Notes under the pieces: model-generated
Databases searched by the model: none
What the model was told of the DNA's origin: nothing
The model's input: only the letters and a program-made list of their open reading frames with translations
Shown: one piece after another, positions 16,051 through 23,611 of the stretch
Layout: each line of letters starts with the position of its first letter
How positions within the stretch are numbered: the stretch's first letter is position 1
NCBI RefSeq assembly: GCF_001425175.1
Contig: NZ_LMDV01000010.1
Coordinates: 62,001 to 126,000, forward strand
DNA: 64,000 bases
Origin: Nocardioides sp. Root1257
GTDB lineage: Bacteria > Actinomycetota > Actinomycetes > Propionibacteriales > Nocardioidaceae
Direction of reading: 5' to 3'
Made by a program: the position numbers and the translations under genes

Positions 16051-16713
16051 TCAGGTGGCGTCGCGGAGCGCCTCGATGACGCTGGCGACGTGGCGGCGAG
16101 CCGCCCGCTCGGCGCCCTCGGGGCTGCGCGAGCAGATCTCGTCGATGATCGCGAGGTGCTCGGGCAGGGACACCTGAGGACGCCCCGGGCGCAGCGCCAG
16201 GCGGAACTGGTGACGCACGTTGCGGGCCAGCAACCGGGACAGCACCTCGGTCGCGACCGGCTGGCCCGCGAGCTCGCGCACCCGGTCGTGGAGCATGGTG
16301 TTGAGCTGCGAGTACACGACGATCTCGCCGGCGCGGACGGCCTCCTGCATCCGGCGTCCGATGTCTCGCAGCTCAGTGATGTCGGCGTCCGTGACGTTCT
16401 CGGCAGCCTTCGCGGCACACAGTCCCTCGACCACCATCCGCACCTCGGTGATCGCGACCGCCTCCTCGACGCTGACCGCGCGCACGCGGGCGCCACGGTT
16501 GGCGACCCGCTCCACGAGACCCTCGTGGTCGAGCTGGAGGAGAGCGGCGCGCACGGCCCCACGGCTGGCGCCGAACGCGTCGCTCAGCTCGGCCTCGACA
16601 AGGCGCTGGCCGGGCACGAAGTCACCGGCGAGGATCGTCGCGCGGATCCGGTCGGCGACCGCGTCGGCACGGCCGGCCGGCTCGACGGGCTCCGCTGCTG
16701 ACGTGGCGCTCAT
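16051..16713 (-). CDS. GntR-family regulator, FCD (FadR) type
   Basis: A 220-residue transcription factor. The N-terminal winged helix covers about residues 15-80 (ADRIRATILAGDFVPGQRLV, then LSDAFGASRGAVRAALLQL and HEGLVERVANRGARV). The all-helical FCD effector domain follows, with metal-ligand candidates Asp/His in NTMLHDRVRELAG and in ARNVRHQFRLAL and RRHVASVIEAL. It sits between the leftward operon and the rightward ligJ, both preceded by a GATTGTT-containing site, so it probably represses both until an organic acid binds. Confidence 0.92.
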   Translation of the reverse strand: MSATSAAEPVEPAGRADAVADRIRATILAGDFVPGQRLVEAELSDAFGASRGAVRAALLQLDHEGLVERVANRGARVRAVSVEEAVAITEVRMVVEGLCAAKAAENVTDADITELRDIGRRMQEAVRAGEIVVYSQLNTMLHDRVRELAGQPVATEVLSRLLARNVRHQFRLALRPGRPQVSLPEHLAIIDEICSRSPEGAERAARRHVASVIEALRDAT

Positions 16714-16791
16714 GACCCTCGACTCTAGTGACCGACGTCGGCAGCGCGTTCCACTTCCCGACGGTTCCTGTGTACAGTCGCACCCTATCTG

Positions 16792-16812
16792 AGAACAAAA
16801 TGGTTAACAATC
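16792..16812. promoter_or_regulatory. Candidate GntR operator before ligJ
   Basis: The stretch has AGAACAA (16792-16798) and TAACAATC (16805-16812). On the minus strand it reads GATTGTT-AAC-CAT-TTTGTTCT, which shares GATTGTT and the CAT-T-TG centre with the site at 15949-15972. It lies 17 nt before the ligJ start and between ligJ and the gntR gene, so one bound protein could control both. Confidence 0.5.
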
Positions 16813-16828
16813 AAGGTGCGGAGGACGC

Positions 16829-17848
16829 GTGATCATCGACTGTCACGGCCACTACACGACCGCCCCGGCCGCGCACACCGGGTGGCGGGAGGCGCAGCTC
16901 GCGGCGTACGCCGCAGGGGACCCGGCACCGGCGTACCCCCGCCTCTCCGATGACGAGATCCGCGAGTCGATCGAGGCCAACCAGCTGCGGCTCCAACGCG
17001 AGCGGGGCACCGACCTGACGCTCTTCTCCCCCCGCGCTTCCGCGATGGGCCACCACGAGGGCGACCTGGCGGTCAGCACGCGGTGGGCCCAGGTCAGCAA
17101 CGACCTGATCGCCCGGGTGGTCGAGCTGTTCCCCGACAACTTCGCCGGCGTCGCCCAGCTGCCCCAGACCGCCGGCGACCCTCTGGACGCCGCCGTGGCC
17201 GAGCTGCGCCGCGTCGTCGACCTCGGCTTCGTCGGGCTCAACCTCAACCCGGACCCGAGCGGCGGCCACTGGACCGCTCCCCCGCTGACGGACCCCTACT
17301 GGTTCCCGATCTACGAGGCGATGTGCGAGCTCGACGTGCCCGCAATGGTGCACGTGTCGGCGAGCTGCAATCCGGCCTTCCACGCGACCGGCGCGCACTA
17401 CCTCAACGCCGACACCACGGCGTTCATGCAGCTGCTCCAGGGCGACCTCTTCACGCAGTTCCCGGAGCTGCGCCTGGTCATCCCGCACGGCGGCGGCGCT
17501 GTGCCGTACCACTGGGGCCGCTACCGGGGGCTCGCCGACATGCTCGGCAGGCCCCCGCTGCAGGACCACCTGATGGGCAACGTCTTCTTCGACACCTGTG
17601 TCTACCACCAGCCCGGCATCGACCTGCTGACCTCGGTGATCGACGCCCGCAACGTCCTTTTCGGCTCCGAGATGGTCGGCGCCGTCCGCGGCATCGACCC
17701 GACGACCGGCCACTACTTCGACGACACCCTCCGGTACGTCGAGCGCAGCCCGCTCACGGAGAGCCAGCGTCTCGCGGTGTGCGAGGGCAACGCTCGCGCC
17801 GTGTATCCGCTCCTGGACCGACGCCTGCCGCCGACCAGCGCCAGCTGA
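16829..17848 (+). CDS. ligJ: 4-oxalomesaconate hydratase
   Basis: A 339-residue amidohydrolase-superfamily enzyme that hydrates 4-oxalomesaconate to 4-carboxy-4-hydroxy-2-oxoadipate. It closely resembles Sphingobium LigJ as I remember it: MIIDCHGHYTTAP at the N-terminus (metal-binding HGH), DLTLFSPRASAMGHHEGD, GFVGLNLNPDPSGGHW, HYLNADTTAFMQLL, LVIPHGGGAVPYHWGRYRG, NVFFDTCVYHQPGIDLL and GSEMVGAVRGIDP. GTG at 16829 has GGAG about 6 nt upstream. Its product is the substrate of the aldolase at 11729-12421. Confidence 0.95.
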   Translation: MIIDCHGHYTTAPAAHTGWREAQLAAYAAGDPAPAYPRLSDDEIRESIEANQLRLQRERGTDLTLFSPRASAMGHHEGDLAVSTRWAQVSNDLIARVVELFPDNFAGVAQLPQTAGDPLDAAVAELRRVVDLGFVGLNLNPDPSGGHWTAPPLTDPYWFPIYEAMCELDVPAMVHVSASCNPAFHATGAHYLNADTTAFMQLLQGDLFTQFPELRLVIPHGGGAVPYHWGRYRGLADMLGRPPLQDHLMGNVFFDTCVYHQPGIDLLTSVIDARNVLFGSEMVGAVRGIDPTTGHYFDDTLRYVERSPLTESQRLAVCEGNARAVYPLLDRRLPPTSAS

Positions 17849-17862
17849 ACGCACCGGAAACC

Positions 17863-17895
17863 ACGCTGGCCCCCGCCTGAGGCGAGGGCCAGCGT
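17863..17895. terminator. Hairpin between ligJ and tRNA-Tyr
   Basis: ACGCTGGCCCCCGCC (17863-17877) pairs with GGCGAGGGCCAGCGT (17881-17895), 14 of 15 bp, with a TGA loop. It lies between convergent ligJ and the leftward tRNA gene and can serve both. Confidence 0.7.
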
Positions 17896-17901
17896 TCCCT
17901 G

Positions 17902-17983
17902 TGGCAGGTGAAGGATTCGAACCTTCGAAGGCAAAGCCGACGGATTTACAGTCCGCTCCCATTGGCCGCTCGGGCAACCTGCC
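17902..17983 (-). tRNA. tRNA-Tyr (GTA)
   Basis: An 82-nt class II tRNA on the minus strand. The acceptor stem is GGCAGGT/ACCTGCC with discriminator A. The anticodon loop CTGTAAA gives anticodon GTA (Tyr). There is a long variable arm, and the T-arm holds GGTTCGAATCC. CCA is not encoded. Confidence 0.95.
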
Positions 17984-18101
17984 TGGGGGTGTTCTCGAGA
18001 GCCGTTTGGCTCGACGACAACAAGGCGAAACAATAGCGCAGCCCCCGCGGCACACGAAAACTCAGGCGCCCTCGTTGGCGCAGCAGACCGGAGGAGTGAA
18101 G

Positions 18102-18593
18102 ATGGCCGACTCGTCGTTCGACATCGTCAGCAAGATCGACCGCCAGGAGGTCGACAACGCGCTCGGCCAGACGGCCCGGGAGATCGCGACCCGGTTCGAC
18201 TTCAAGGGCACCGGCGCCACCATCGAGTGGCAGGGCGACGAGGCGATCGAGATCTCCGCGTCGGCCGACGACCGGGCCAACGCGGTCCTCGACGTCTTCA
18301 AGGACAAGCTGATCAAGCGGCAGCAGAGCCTGAAGATCCTGGACGCCTCCGAGCCGCGCCAGTCCGGCCAGCAGTCCAAGATCGGGATCGCACTCAAGGA
18401 GGGCATCTCCTCGGAGGACGCGAAGAAGATCTCGAAGCTGATCCGCGACGAGGGCCCCAAGGGCGTGAAGGCGCAGATCCAGGGCGACGAGCTGCGCATC
18501 TCCTCCAAGAAGCGCGACGACCTCCAGGCCGTGCAGGCCCTGGTCAAGCAGCAGGACTACGACTTCGCGGTGCAGTTCACCAACTACCGGTGA
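18102..18593 (+). CDS. yajQ: YajQ-family nucleotide-binding protein
   Basis: A 163-residue YajQ (UPF0234) protein; members bind nucleotides, in some species cyclic di-GMP, and influence gene expression. Typical segments are SSFDIVSKIDRQEVDNAL, TRFDFKGTGATIEW, LIKRQQSLKILDA, the central Lys-Gly motif in IGIALKEGIS, ISKLIRDEGPKGVKAQIQGD and the end DYDFAVQFTNYR. GGAGGAG precedes the ATG by 6-7 nt. Its TGA overlaps the GTG of the lipoprotein gene. Confidence 0.95.
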   Translation: MADSSFDIVSKIDRQEVDNALGQTAREIATRFDFKGTGATIEWQGDEAIEISASADDRANAVLDVFKDKLIKRQQSLKILDASEPRQSGQQSKIGIALKEGISSEDAKKISKLIRDEGPKGVKAQIQGDELRISSKKRDDLQAVQALVKQQDYDFAVQFTNYR

Positions 18594-19609
18594 GCCGCCT
18601 CGCCACCCTGCTCCTGGCGGTCGCGCTCGCGACCGCCGGGTGCTCGAGCGGTGGCGCCGAGCCCCACAGCGCCGCCGGACCCACGGTGAGCGCGCCCCGG
18701 CAGGACCCCGAGCCGTTCCGACCCGCGACGGCGGCGGTGCCAGGAGGGTTCACGTTCACCCAGTGCTCCGACCTGCGCCGCCCGGACCGGAGCTCCGGCC
18801 TCGCCGTCCGGGTCAGCGTGCCGCCGGGGTACGCCGCGACGTCGCGCGGCGGGGCCGGATGCGACTTCACCGGGCCCGGCTTCGGCCGCGACCTGTCGCT
18901 CTCGGTCGGGCCTCTGGAGACCCTCGAGGCGGTGAAGAAGCGGGAGGTCGACCCCTTCGAGGACGAGGGCGGGGACGACTCGGTCAGCGACATCGCCTAC
19001 GCGGCCGACGTGCCGGTCTTCGGCCGGCACCGCGGCGAGCGGCTGACCTACTACTGCTACTGCGACGGGCAGGACCTCGACGTCTGGACGGTGCAGGCCC
19101 GCGGCGTACGCCTGAGCTGGACCACGCCGCACCGCAAGGGCCCCGATGCGGCGACCTCCCGCGCGGTACGCCGCAGCGTGGGGCTGGTGCACAGCGACCG
19201 GAGCACGTGCCGCGCGCGCGGCCTCACCGTGACCTTCCGGCCGCCAATCCCGCAGACCGAGTCCATCGACAGCTACGGCAACAGCTGCCATCTCTACCTG
19301 CGCCCCGGCCGGGCGTCGCTGCTGCGGTACGCCGAGATCGAGCCGCGTCCGAGCCTCACGCTCGCCGAGCGCGCCGACCGGCTGCGCTCCCGCAGGAGCG
19401 TCACCGACGTCCGCTACGAGCCCGGCTCGGACCGGCTGACCTGGCTCACGGTGCGCAGGAAGCCCGGAGAGTTCCAGGCGCCCACGGGCACCTGGCGGGC
19501 GGTCACCGTCGACGCCGGGGACGCGTGGGTCACCTGGAGCGCACGGCCGAGCCAGTGGCGGACCGAGGCCGACGACGCGCGTCGCCTCGTGGCCTCGGTC
19601 CGCCCCTGA
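18590..19609 (+). CDS. Secreted lipoprotein, unknown
   Basis: A 339-residue protein with a short signal peptide, MSRLATLLLAVALATAGC; Cys18 would be lipidated. The mature part starts with a disordered Ser/Gly/Pro stretch, then two related halves, each with a Cys-containing Gly/Phe motif (TFTQCSDLRR, GAGCDFTGPGF, YYCYCDG; then STCRARGLTV, NSCHLYL). The even number of cysteines suggests disulfides. It resembles actinobacterial DUF3558-like exported proteins in style, but I cannot name a family. It is coupled to yajQ by a GTGA overlap. Confidence 0.8.
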   Translation: MSRLATLLLAVALATAGCSSGGAEPHSAAGPTVSAPRQDPEPFRPATAAVPGGFTFTQCSDLRRPDRSSGLAVRVSVPPGYAATSRGGAGCDFTGPGFGRDLSLSVGPLETLEAVKKREVDPFEDEGGDDSVSDIAYAADVPVFGRHRGERLTYYCYCDGQDLDVWTVQARGVRLSWTTPHRKGPDAATSRAVRRSVGLVHSDRSTCRARGLTVTFRPPIPQTESIDSYGNSCHLYLRPGRASLLRYAEIEPRPSLTLAERADRLRSRRSVTDVRYEPGSDRLTWLTVRRKPGEFQAPTGTWRAVTVDAGDAWVTWSARPSQWRTEADDARRLVASVRP

Positions 19610-20587
19610 TCAGCGAGCGACGCTCAGCGACGGCATCGTCAGGGCGCCCGAGGCCGCGGTGACCCAGACCCGGACACCGGTCTCGAGGCCGAGCTGACGG
19701 GCATGCGTGCGGGTGAGCACGACGGTGACCTCGTCGCCGTCGTCGGTGAGCACCGTGGCGCGCACCTCGAAGCCGACCCGGAGCAGCCGGGAGATGGTGC
19801 CCTCTGCGGCACCGGGCAGCTGCGGGGTCAACGAGATGTGCACGTCGTGCGGGCGCAGCATCACGCCGTTGAGCGTGGTGATCTCGCCCAGGAAGCCCAT
19901 CACGAAGTCGTTCGCCGGCTCGTCGTACAGCTGGTCGGGGGTGCCGACCTGCTCGACCCGGCCCTCGTTGATGACGACGATCTCGTCGGCGACCTCCATG
20001 GCCTCCTCCTGGTCGTGCGTCACGAAAACCGTCGTCACGTGCACCTCGTCGTGCAGGCGACGCAGCCAGTCGCGCAGCTCCTTGCGGACCTTCGCGTCGA
20101 GCGCGCCGAACGGCTCGTCGAGCAGCAGCACCGTCGGCTCGACGGCGAGCGCGCGCGCCAGTGCCATCCGCTGACGCTGACCGCCCGAGAGCTGCGACGG
20201 CAGCCGGTGGGCGAACTGCGACAGGTGCACCAGGCGGAGCAGCTCGTCGACCTTCTCCGCCACCTCAGCCTTGGGACGCTTGCGGATCTCCAGGCCGAAG
20301 GCGACGTTCTTCGCCACCGTCATGTGCTTGAAGACCGCGTAGTGCTGGAAGACGAAGCCGACGTTGCGCTTCTGGGGCGGCAGCTCGGTGGCGTTGGTGC
20401 CCTCGATGCTGATCGTCCCGGTGTCCGCCGAGTCGAGGCCCGCGATGATCCGCAGGAGGGTCGACTTGCCACCACCCGACGGCCCCAGCAGGGCGGTCAG
20501 CTGGCCGGTGGGCAGCGACACGTTGACGTCGTCGAGCGCGACGAAGTCCCCGAACTTCTTGTTGACGCCCTTGATCTCGATGCTCAC
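19610..20587 (-). CDS. cysA: Sulfate/thiosulfate ABC transporter ATPase
   Basis: A 325-residue ATPase of the CysA type. Walker A GPSGGGKST (about 35-43), Q-loop FVFQHYAVFKHMTV, signature LSGGQRQRMALARAL, Walker B VLLLDEPFGALD and FVTHDQEEA are complete. A C-terminal TOBE-like regulatory domain (from about residue 240, beginning GVMLRPHDVHIS) follows, as in CysA. It ends the operon sbp-cysT-cysW-cysA and overlaps cysW by 4 nt. Confidence 0.95.
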   Translation of the reverse strand: MSIEIKGVNKKFGDFVALDDVNVSLPTGQLTALLGPSGGGKSTLLRIIAGLDSADTGTISIEGTNATELPPQKRNVGFVFQHYAVFKHMTVAKNVAFGLEIRKRPKAEVAEKVDELLRLVHLSQFAHRLPSQLSGGQRQRMALARALAVEPTVLLLDEPFGALDAKVRKELRDWLRRLHDEVHVTTVFVTHDQEEAMEVADEIVVINEGRVEQVGTPDQLYDEPANDFVMGFLGEITTLNGVMLRPHDVHISLTPQLPGAAEGTISRLLRVGFEVRATVLTDDGDEVTVVLTRTHARQLGLETGVRVWVTAASGALTMPSLSVAR

Positions 20588-21420
20588 GATTCTTGCTCCT
20601 TAGGACGCAGCAGGGCGACGACGACCAGGCACAGCACCGCCATGAAGACGAGCATGAATGCCACGGAGTACGCCGTTTCCTGCTGGAAGTTCTGGTACTT
20701 CTGCTGGACGAGGACGGTGGCCACCTGGGTCTCGCCGCCGACGTTGCCGGCGACGACCTTGACGGCCCCGAACTCACCGAGGGCGCGGGCGAGGCTCAGC
20801 ACCACGCCGTACACGACCGCCCACTTGATGCCAGGCAGGGTGATCCGCATGAAGGTCTGCCGCGCGTTGGCCCCGAGGCTGCGGGCGGCCTGCTCCTGGT
20901 CGTCGCCGAGCTCCTCGAGCACCGGGACGACCTCGCGGATGACCAGCGGCAGGATCACGAAGCAGGTCGCCATGATCATGCCGGGCTTGGCGAAGATGAC
21001 CTGGATCCCGTGGTCCTCCAGCCACGGCCCGAACCACCCGAACCGGCCGTTGTAGACCAGCACCAGGGCGAGGCCGACGACGACCGGCGACACCGACAGC
21101 GGCAGGTCGATCAGCACCGACAGCGCGCGCTTGCCGATGAAGGTCTTGCGCACCAGCAGCAGCGACATCCCGACACCGAAGACGGTGTTGATGATGACCG
21201 CGATCACCGCGATCTGGGCCGTCAGCTTGAGCGCGTGCACGACGTCGGGGTCGGCGAGCGCGTCCTGGATGCCCGTGAGGCCGTCGGCGAAGGTGTGCTT
21301 GACGACGTACGCCGTGGGCCACGCGACCAGCATCAGCAGGTAGCCGATGACCAGGAACCGCAGCACCCACTTCACGACCGACGACTGGTTCGCGACCGCC
21401 GTGCTCCCCCGGCTAGCCAC
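20584..21420 (-). CDS. cysW: Sulfate ABC transporter permease CysW
   Basis: A 278-residue permease with six helices. CysW-type features are YVVKHTFADGLTGIQDAL, DLPLSVSPVVVGLALVLVY, PGMIMATCFVILPLVIREVVP, the coupling loop EQAARSLGANARQTFMRITL and ALGEFGAVKVVAGN. GTG at 21420 overlaps the end of cysT by 8 nt. It forms the channel with CysT. Confidence 0.94.
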   Translation of the reverse strand: MASRGSTAVANQSSVVKWVLRFLVIGYLLMLVAWPTAYVVKHTFADGLTGIQDALADPDVVHALKLTAQIAVIAVIINTVFGVGMSLLLVRKTFIGKRALSVLIDLPLSVSPVVVGLALVLVYNGRFGWFGPWLEDHGIQVIFAKPGMIMATCFVILPLVIREVVPVLEELGDDQEQAARSLGANARQTFMRITLPGIKWAVVYGVVLSLARALGEFGAVKVVAGNVGGETQVATVLVQQKYQNFQQETAYSVAFMLVFMAVLCLVVVALLRPKEQES

Positions 21421-22258
21421 GTCGGGCCACCCGTCGCTGGATCACGTCGAGCGCCACGATCGCGAGGAGCGCGACCAGCAGCATGATCGTCGCCACCGCA
21501 GCAGCGGCCTCGGTGTTGCCGCCCTCGAGGAACGAGAAGAGCCGCACCGAGACGACCTCGGTCTTGCGGGGCAGGTTGCCGCTGATGAGCACCAGCGCGC
21601 CGTACTCGCTGATCCCTCGAGCGAAGGACAGCGCGGCACCGGCGAAGATCGCGGGCACCAGCGACGGCAGGACGACCCGGCGGAACGTCGTGAACCGGGT
21701 CGCACCGAGTGACGCCGCGGCGTCCTCCACGTCGGTGTCGAGCTCCTCGAGCACCGGCTGCACCGTGCGCACCACGAACGGCAGCGTCACGAAGGCGATC
21801 GCGAGGAGCACCGCCCAGCGGGTGCTGTTGACCTCCACGCCGATCGGGCTCTCGGGGCCGTACAGCGACAGCAGCACCAGGCCGGCGACGATCGTCGGCA
21901 TCGCGAACGGGATGTCGATGATCAGGTCCAGCAGCCCCTTGCCGGGGAACCGGTCCCGGACCAGGACCCACGCGATGATCGTGCCCATCACCATGTTGAT
22001 CGCGGTGATGATGAGCGACGACACCACGGTGAGGCCGAGCGCGGCCCGGGTGTTGTCGTTGGTGAGGACGTCCGTGAACGTCGACAGGCCGCCGCCGGCG
22101 GCCTTGACGATGATCGCGGAGAGCGGGATCAGGACCAGCAGGCTGAACCAGATCATGGAGACGCCGAGCCCGAAGGCCGACCCTCGGGTCAGAGAACCGG
22201 ACGAGGCCGACCGGCGCTTTCGCGCCGGCCGGCCGCCCACTGCTACGGCTGAGGCCAT
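21413..22258 (-). CDS. cysT: Sulfate ABC transporter permease CysT
   Basis: A 281-residue permease (CysT/CysU) with six helices. Visible are GLGVSMIWFSLLVLIPLS, DIPFAMPTIVAGLVLLSLYG, VRTVQPVLEELDTDVEDAAA (coupling loop) and SFARGISEYGALVLISGNLP, characteristic of sulfate transport permeases. ATG shares one base with the stop of the binding-protein gene (TAATG). Confidence 0.94.
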   Translation of the reverse strand: MASAVAVGGRPARKRRSASSGSLTRGSAFGLGVSMIWFSLLVLIPLSAIIVKAAGGGLSTFTDVLTNDNTRAALGLTVVSSLIITAINMVMGTIIAWVLVRDRFPGKGLLDLIIDIPFAMPTIVAGLVLLSLYGPESPIGVEVNSTRWAVLLAIAFVTLPFVVRTVQPVLEELDTDVEDAAASLGATRFTTFRRVVLPSLVPAIFAGAALSFARGISEYGALVLISGNLPRKTEVVSVRLFSFLEGGNTEAAAAVATIMLLVALLAIVALDVIQRRVARRG

Positions 22259-23268
22259 TACTGGCCCGATTCCGCCTGGATCTTGGTGAGGATGCCGTCG
22301 TTCTCGTCGAAGAACTTCGTGTTGGCCTCGGCCCAGCCACCGAAGTCCTGGTCGATGGTCAGCAGCTTCGCCGGGTCCGGGTACGGGTCGCTCGAGTCGT
22401 TGGCTCCGTCGACCTCGACGTCACCCACGTCGACCAGCGGGCGGTAGCCGGTCTCGGCGTACAGCTTCTGGCCGTCGGCGCTCTTCTGGAAGTCGAGGAA
22501 CGCCTTCGCCGAGTCCGAGGCGTCCTTCGTCAGGGCGCACGGGTTCTCGATGAGCAGGGTCGAGTCGGGGATGACGTAGTCGAAGTCGGTGCCGCTCTGG
22601 CGGGCCAGGATGGCCTCGTTCTCGTAGGAGAGGAGGACGTCGCCGGTGCCGCTGGTGAAGGCGGTGGTCGCGTCGCGACCCGAGTCGGGCAGCGCGACGA
22701 CGTTGTCGAAGAAGCTCTTCATGTACGTCTCGGCGTCGGCCTCGCTGCCACCGTCGCCGATGACGGAGCCGTACGCCGCGAGGAGGTTCCACTTGGCGGA
22801 GCCGGAGGACGCGGGGTTCGGGGTGACGATGCCGACGCCGGGCTTGGCCAGGTCGTCCCAGCTGTCGATGCCCTTGGGGTTGCCGGACTTGACGACCATG
22901 ACCACGACGGACGTCGTGCAGATGCCCTTGGTGTCGTTGTCCTTCCAGTCCTTCGCGACGATGCCCTCGTCGACCAGGCGGGTCACGTCGGGCTCCAGCG
23001 ACAGGTGCACCTCGTCGGCCTTCTGGCCGGCGACGACGGCACGGCTCTGGTCGCCCGAGGCGCCGTACGAGCCCTTGATGTCGACACCCTTGCCGGCATC
23101 GGTGTCCTTGAAGGCGTCGATGACGCCCTCGTTGGCCTGCTGGAGAACGGAGTAACCAACGACGTTGACGGTGTCGCCACTGTCGCTGGACGAGTCACTG
23201 GAGCACCCCGTCAAGGCCAGCACCCCGGCGGCCGACAGGGCCACCGCAACCTTGATCGTCTTGTTCAT
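22258..23268 (-). CDS. Sulfate-binding lipoprotein
   Basis: A 336-residue periplasmic-type binding protein. The signal peptide with lipobox LTGC places lipidated Cys at residue 23. The family pattern is clear: VNVVGYSVLQQANEGVIDAF, KGSYGASGDQSRAVVAGQKA, DEVHLSLEPDVTRL, VVKSGNPKGI, ASSGSAKWNLLAAYGS and DVLLSYENEAILARQ. AGAAGG precedes the ATG by 4 nt. It is the first gene of the sulfate import operon. Its own symbol (sbp or cysP) is not certain. Confidence 0.93.
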   Translation of the reverse strand: MNKTIKVAVALSAAGVLALTGCSSDSSSDSGDTVNVVGYSVLQQANEGVIDAFKDTDAGKGVDIKGSYGASGDQSRAVVAGQKADEVHLSLEPDVTRLVDEGIVAKDWKDNDTKGICTTSVVVMVVKSGNPKGIDSWDDLAKPGVGIVTPNPASSGSAKWNLLAAYGSVIGDGGSEADAETYMKSFFDNVVALPDSGRDATTAFTSGTGDVLLSYENEAILARQSGTDFDYVIPDSTLLIENPCALTKDASDSAKAFLDFQKSADGQKLYAETGYRPLVDVGDVEVDGANDSSDPYPDPAKLLTIDQDFGGWAEANTKFFDENDGILTKIQAESGQ

Positions 23269-23611
23269 CGCCTTCTCTTTCCTGACCCCGCACCCGGGAC
23301 CATTTCTAGTCAATGACGAGCAGAGTAGTGGACTTAGTCGAAGTAACTGGCATTGGGGCCATTGCGGCGGGAAAATATATGATGTGGGACGGATCACGGA
23401 TCCATCAGGGGAGACGCGTCCGGCGGCCGAGGGCGGCGGACTATCGTGGGAGGCCGTGCTTGCGGGGATCCACGCGAGAAACTGAAACGTGTTCCAGTTT
23501 CTGCGTACCGTGAGTACGATCGAGATGGCGTCCGCCGCCACGGGCTGGGGTGCGGGCGCTACGGCACGAGCAGGCAAGAGCACAGCAGCAACAGAGGGAA
23601 GTGGGCGCACA
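23269..23611. other. 343-nt divergent intergenic region, sulfate operon / korA
   Basis: This stretch holds promoters for the leftward sulfate operon and rightward korAB. Near the sulfate side it is AT-richer than average and contains the short palindrome GACTTAGTC. Near the kor side it contains the KstR-like palindrome at 23477-23502. A frame in phase with korA is open from 23489, but the first part does not look coding. No RNA motif recognised. Confidence 0.7.
23477..23502. promoter_or_regulatory. KstR-like palindrome upstream of korAB
   Basis: AGAAACTG (23477-23484) and CAGTTTCT (23495-23502) are exact inverted arms. Its core at 23483-23496 fits TNNAACNNGTTNNA exactly, the published pattern of the TetR-family repressor KstR. 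It lies about 110 nt upstream of the korA GTG. The identity of the regulator is inference; other TetR proteins use similar sites. Confidence 0.55.
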
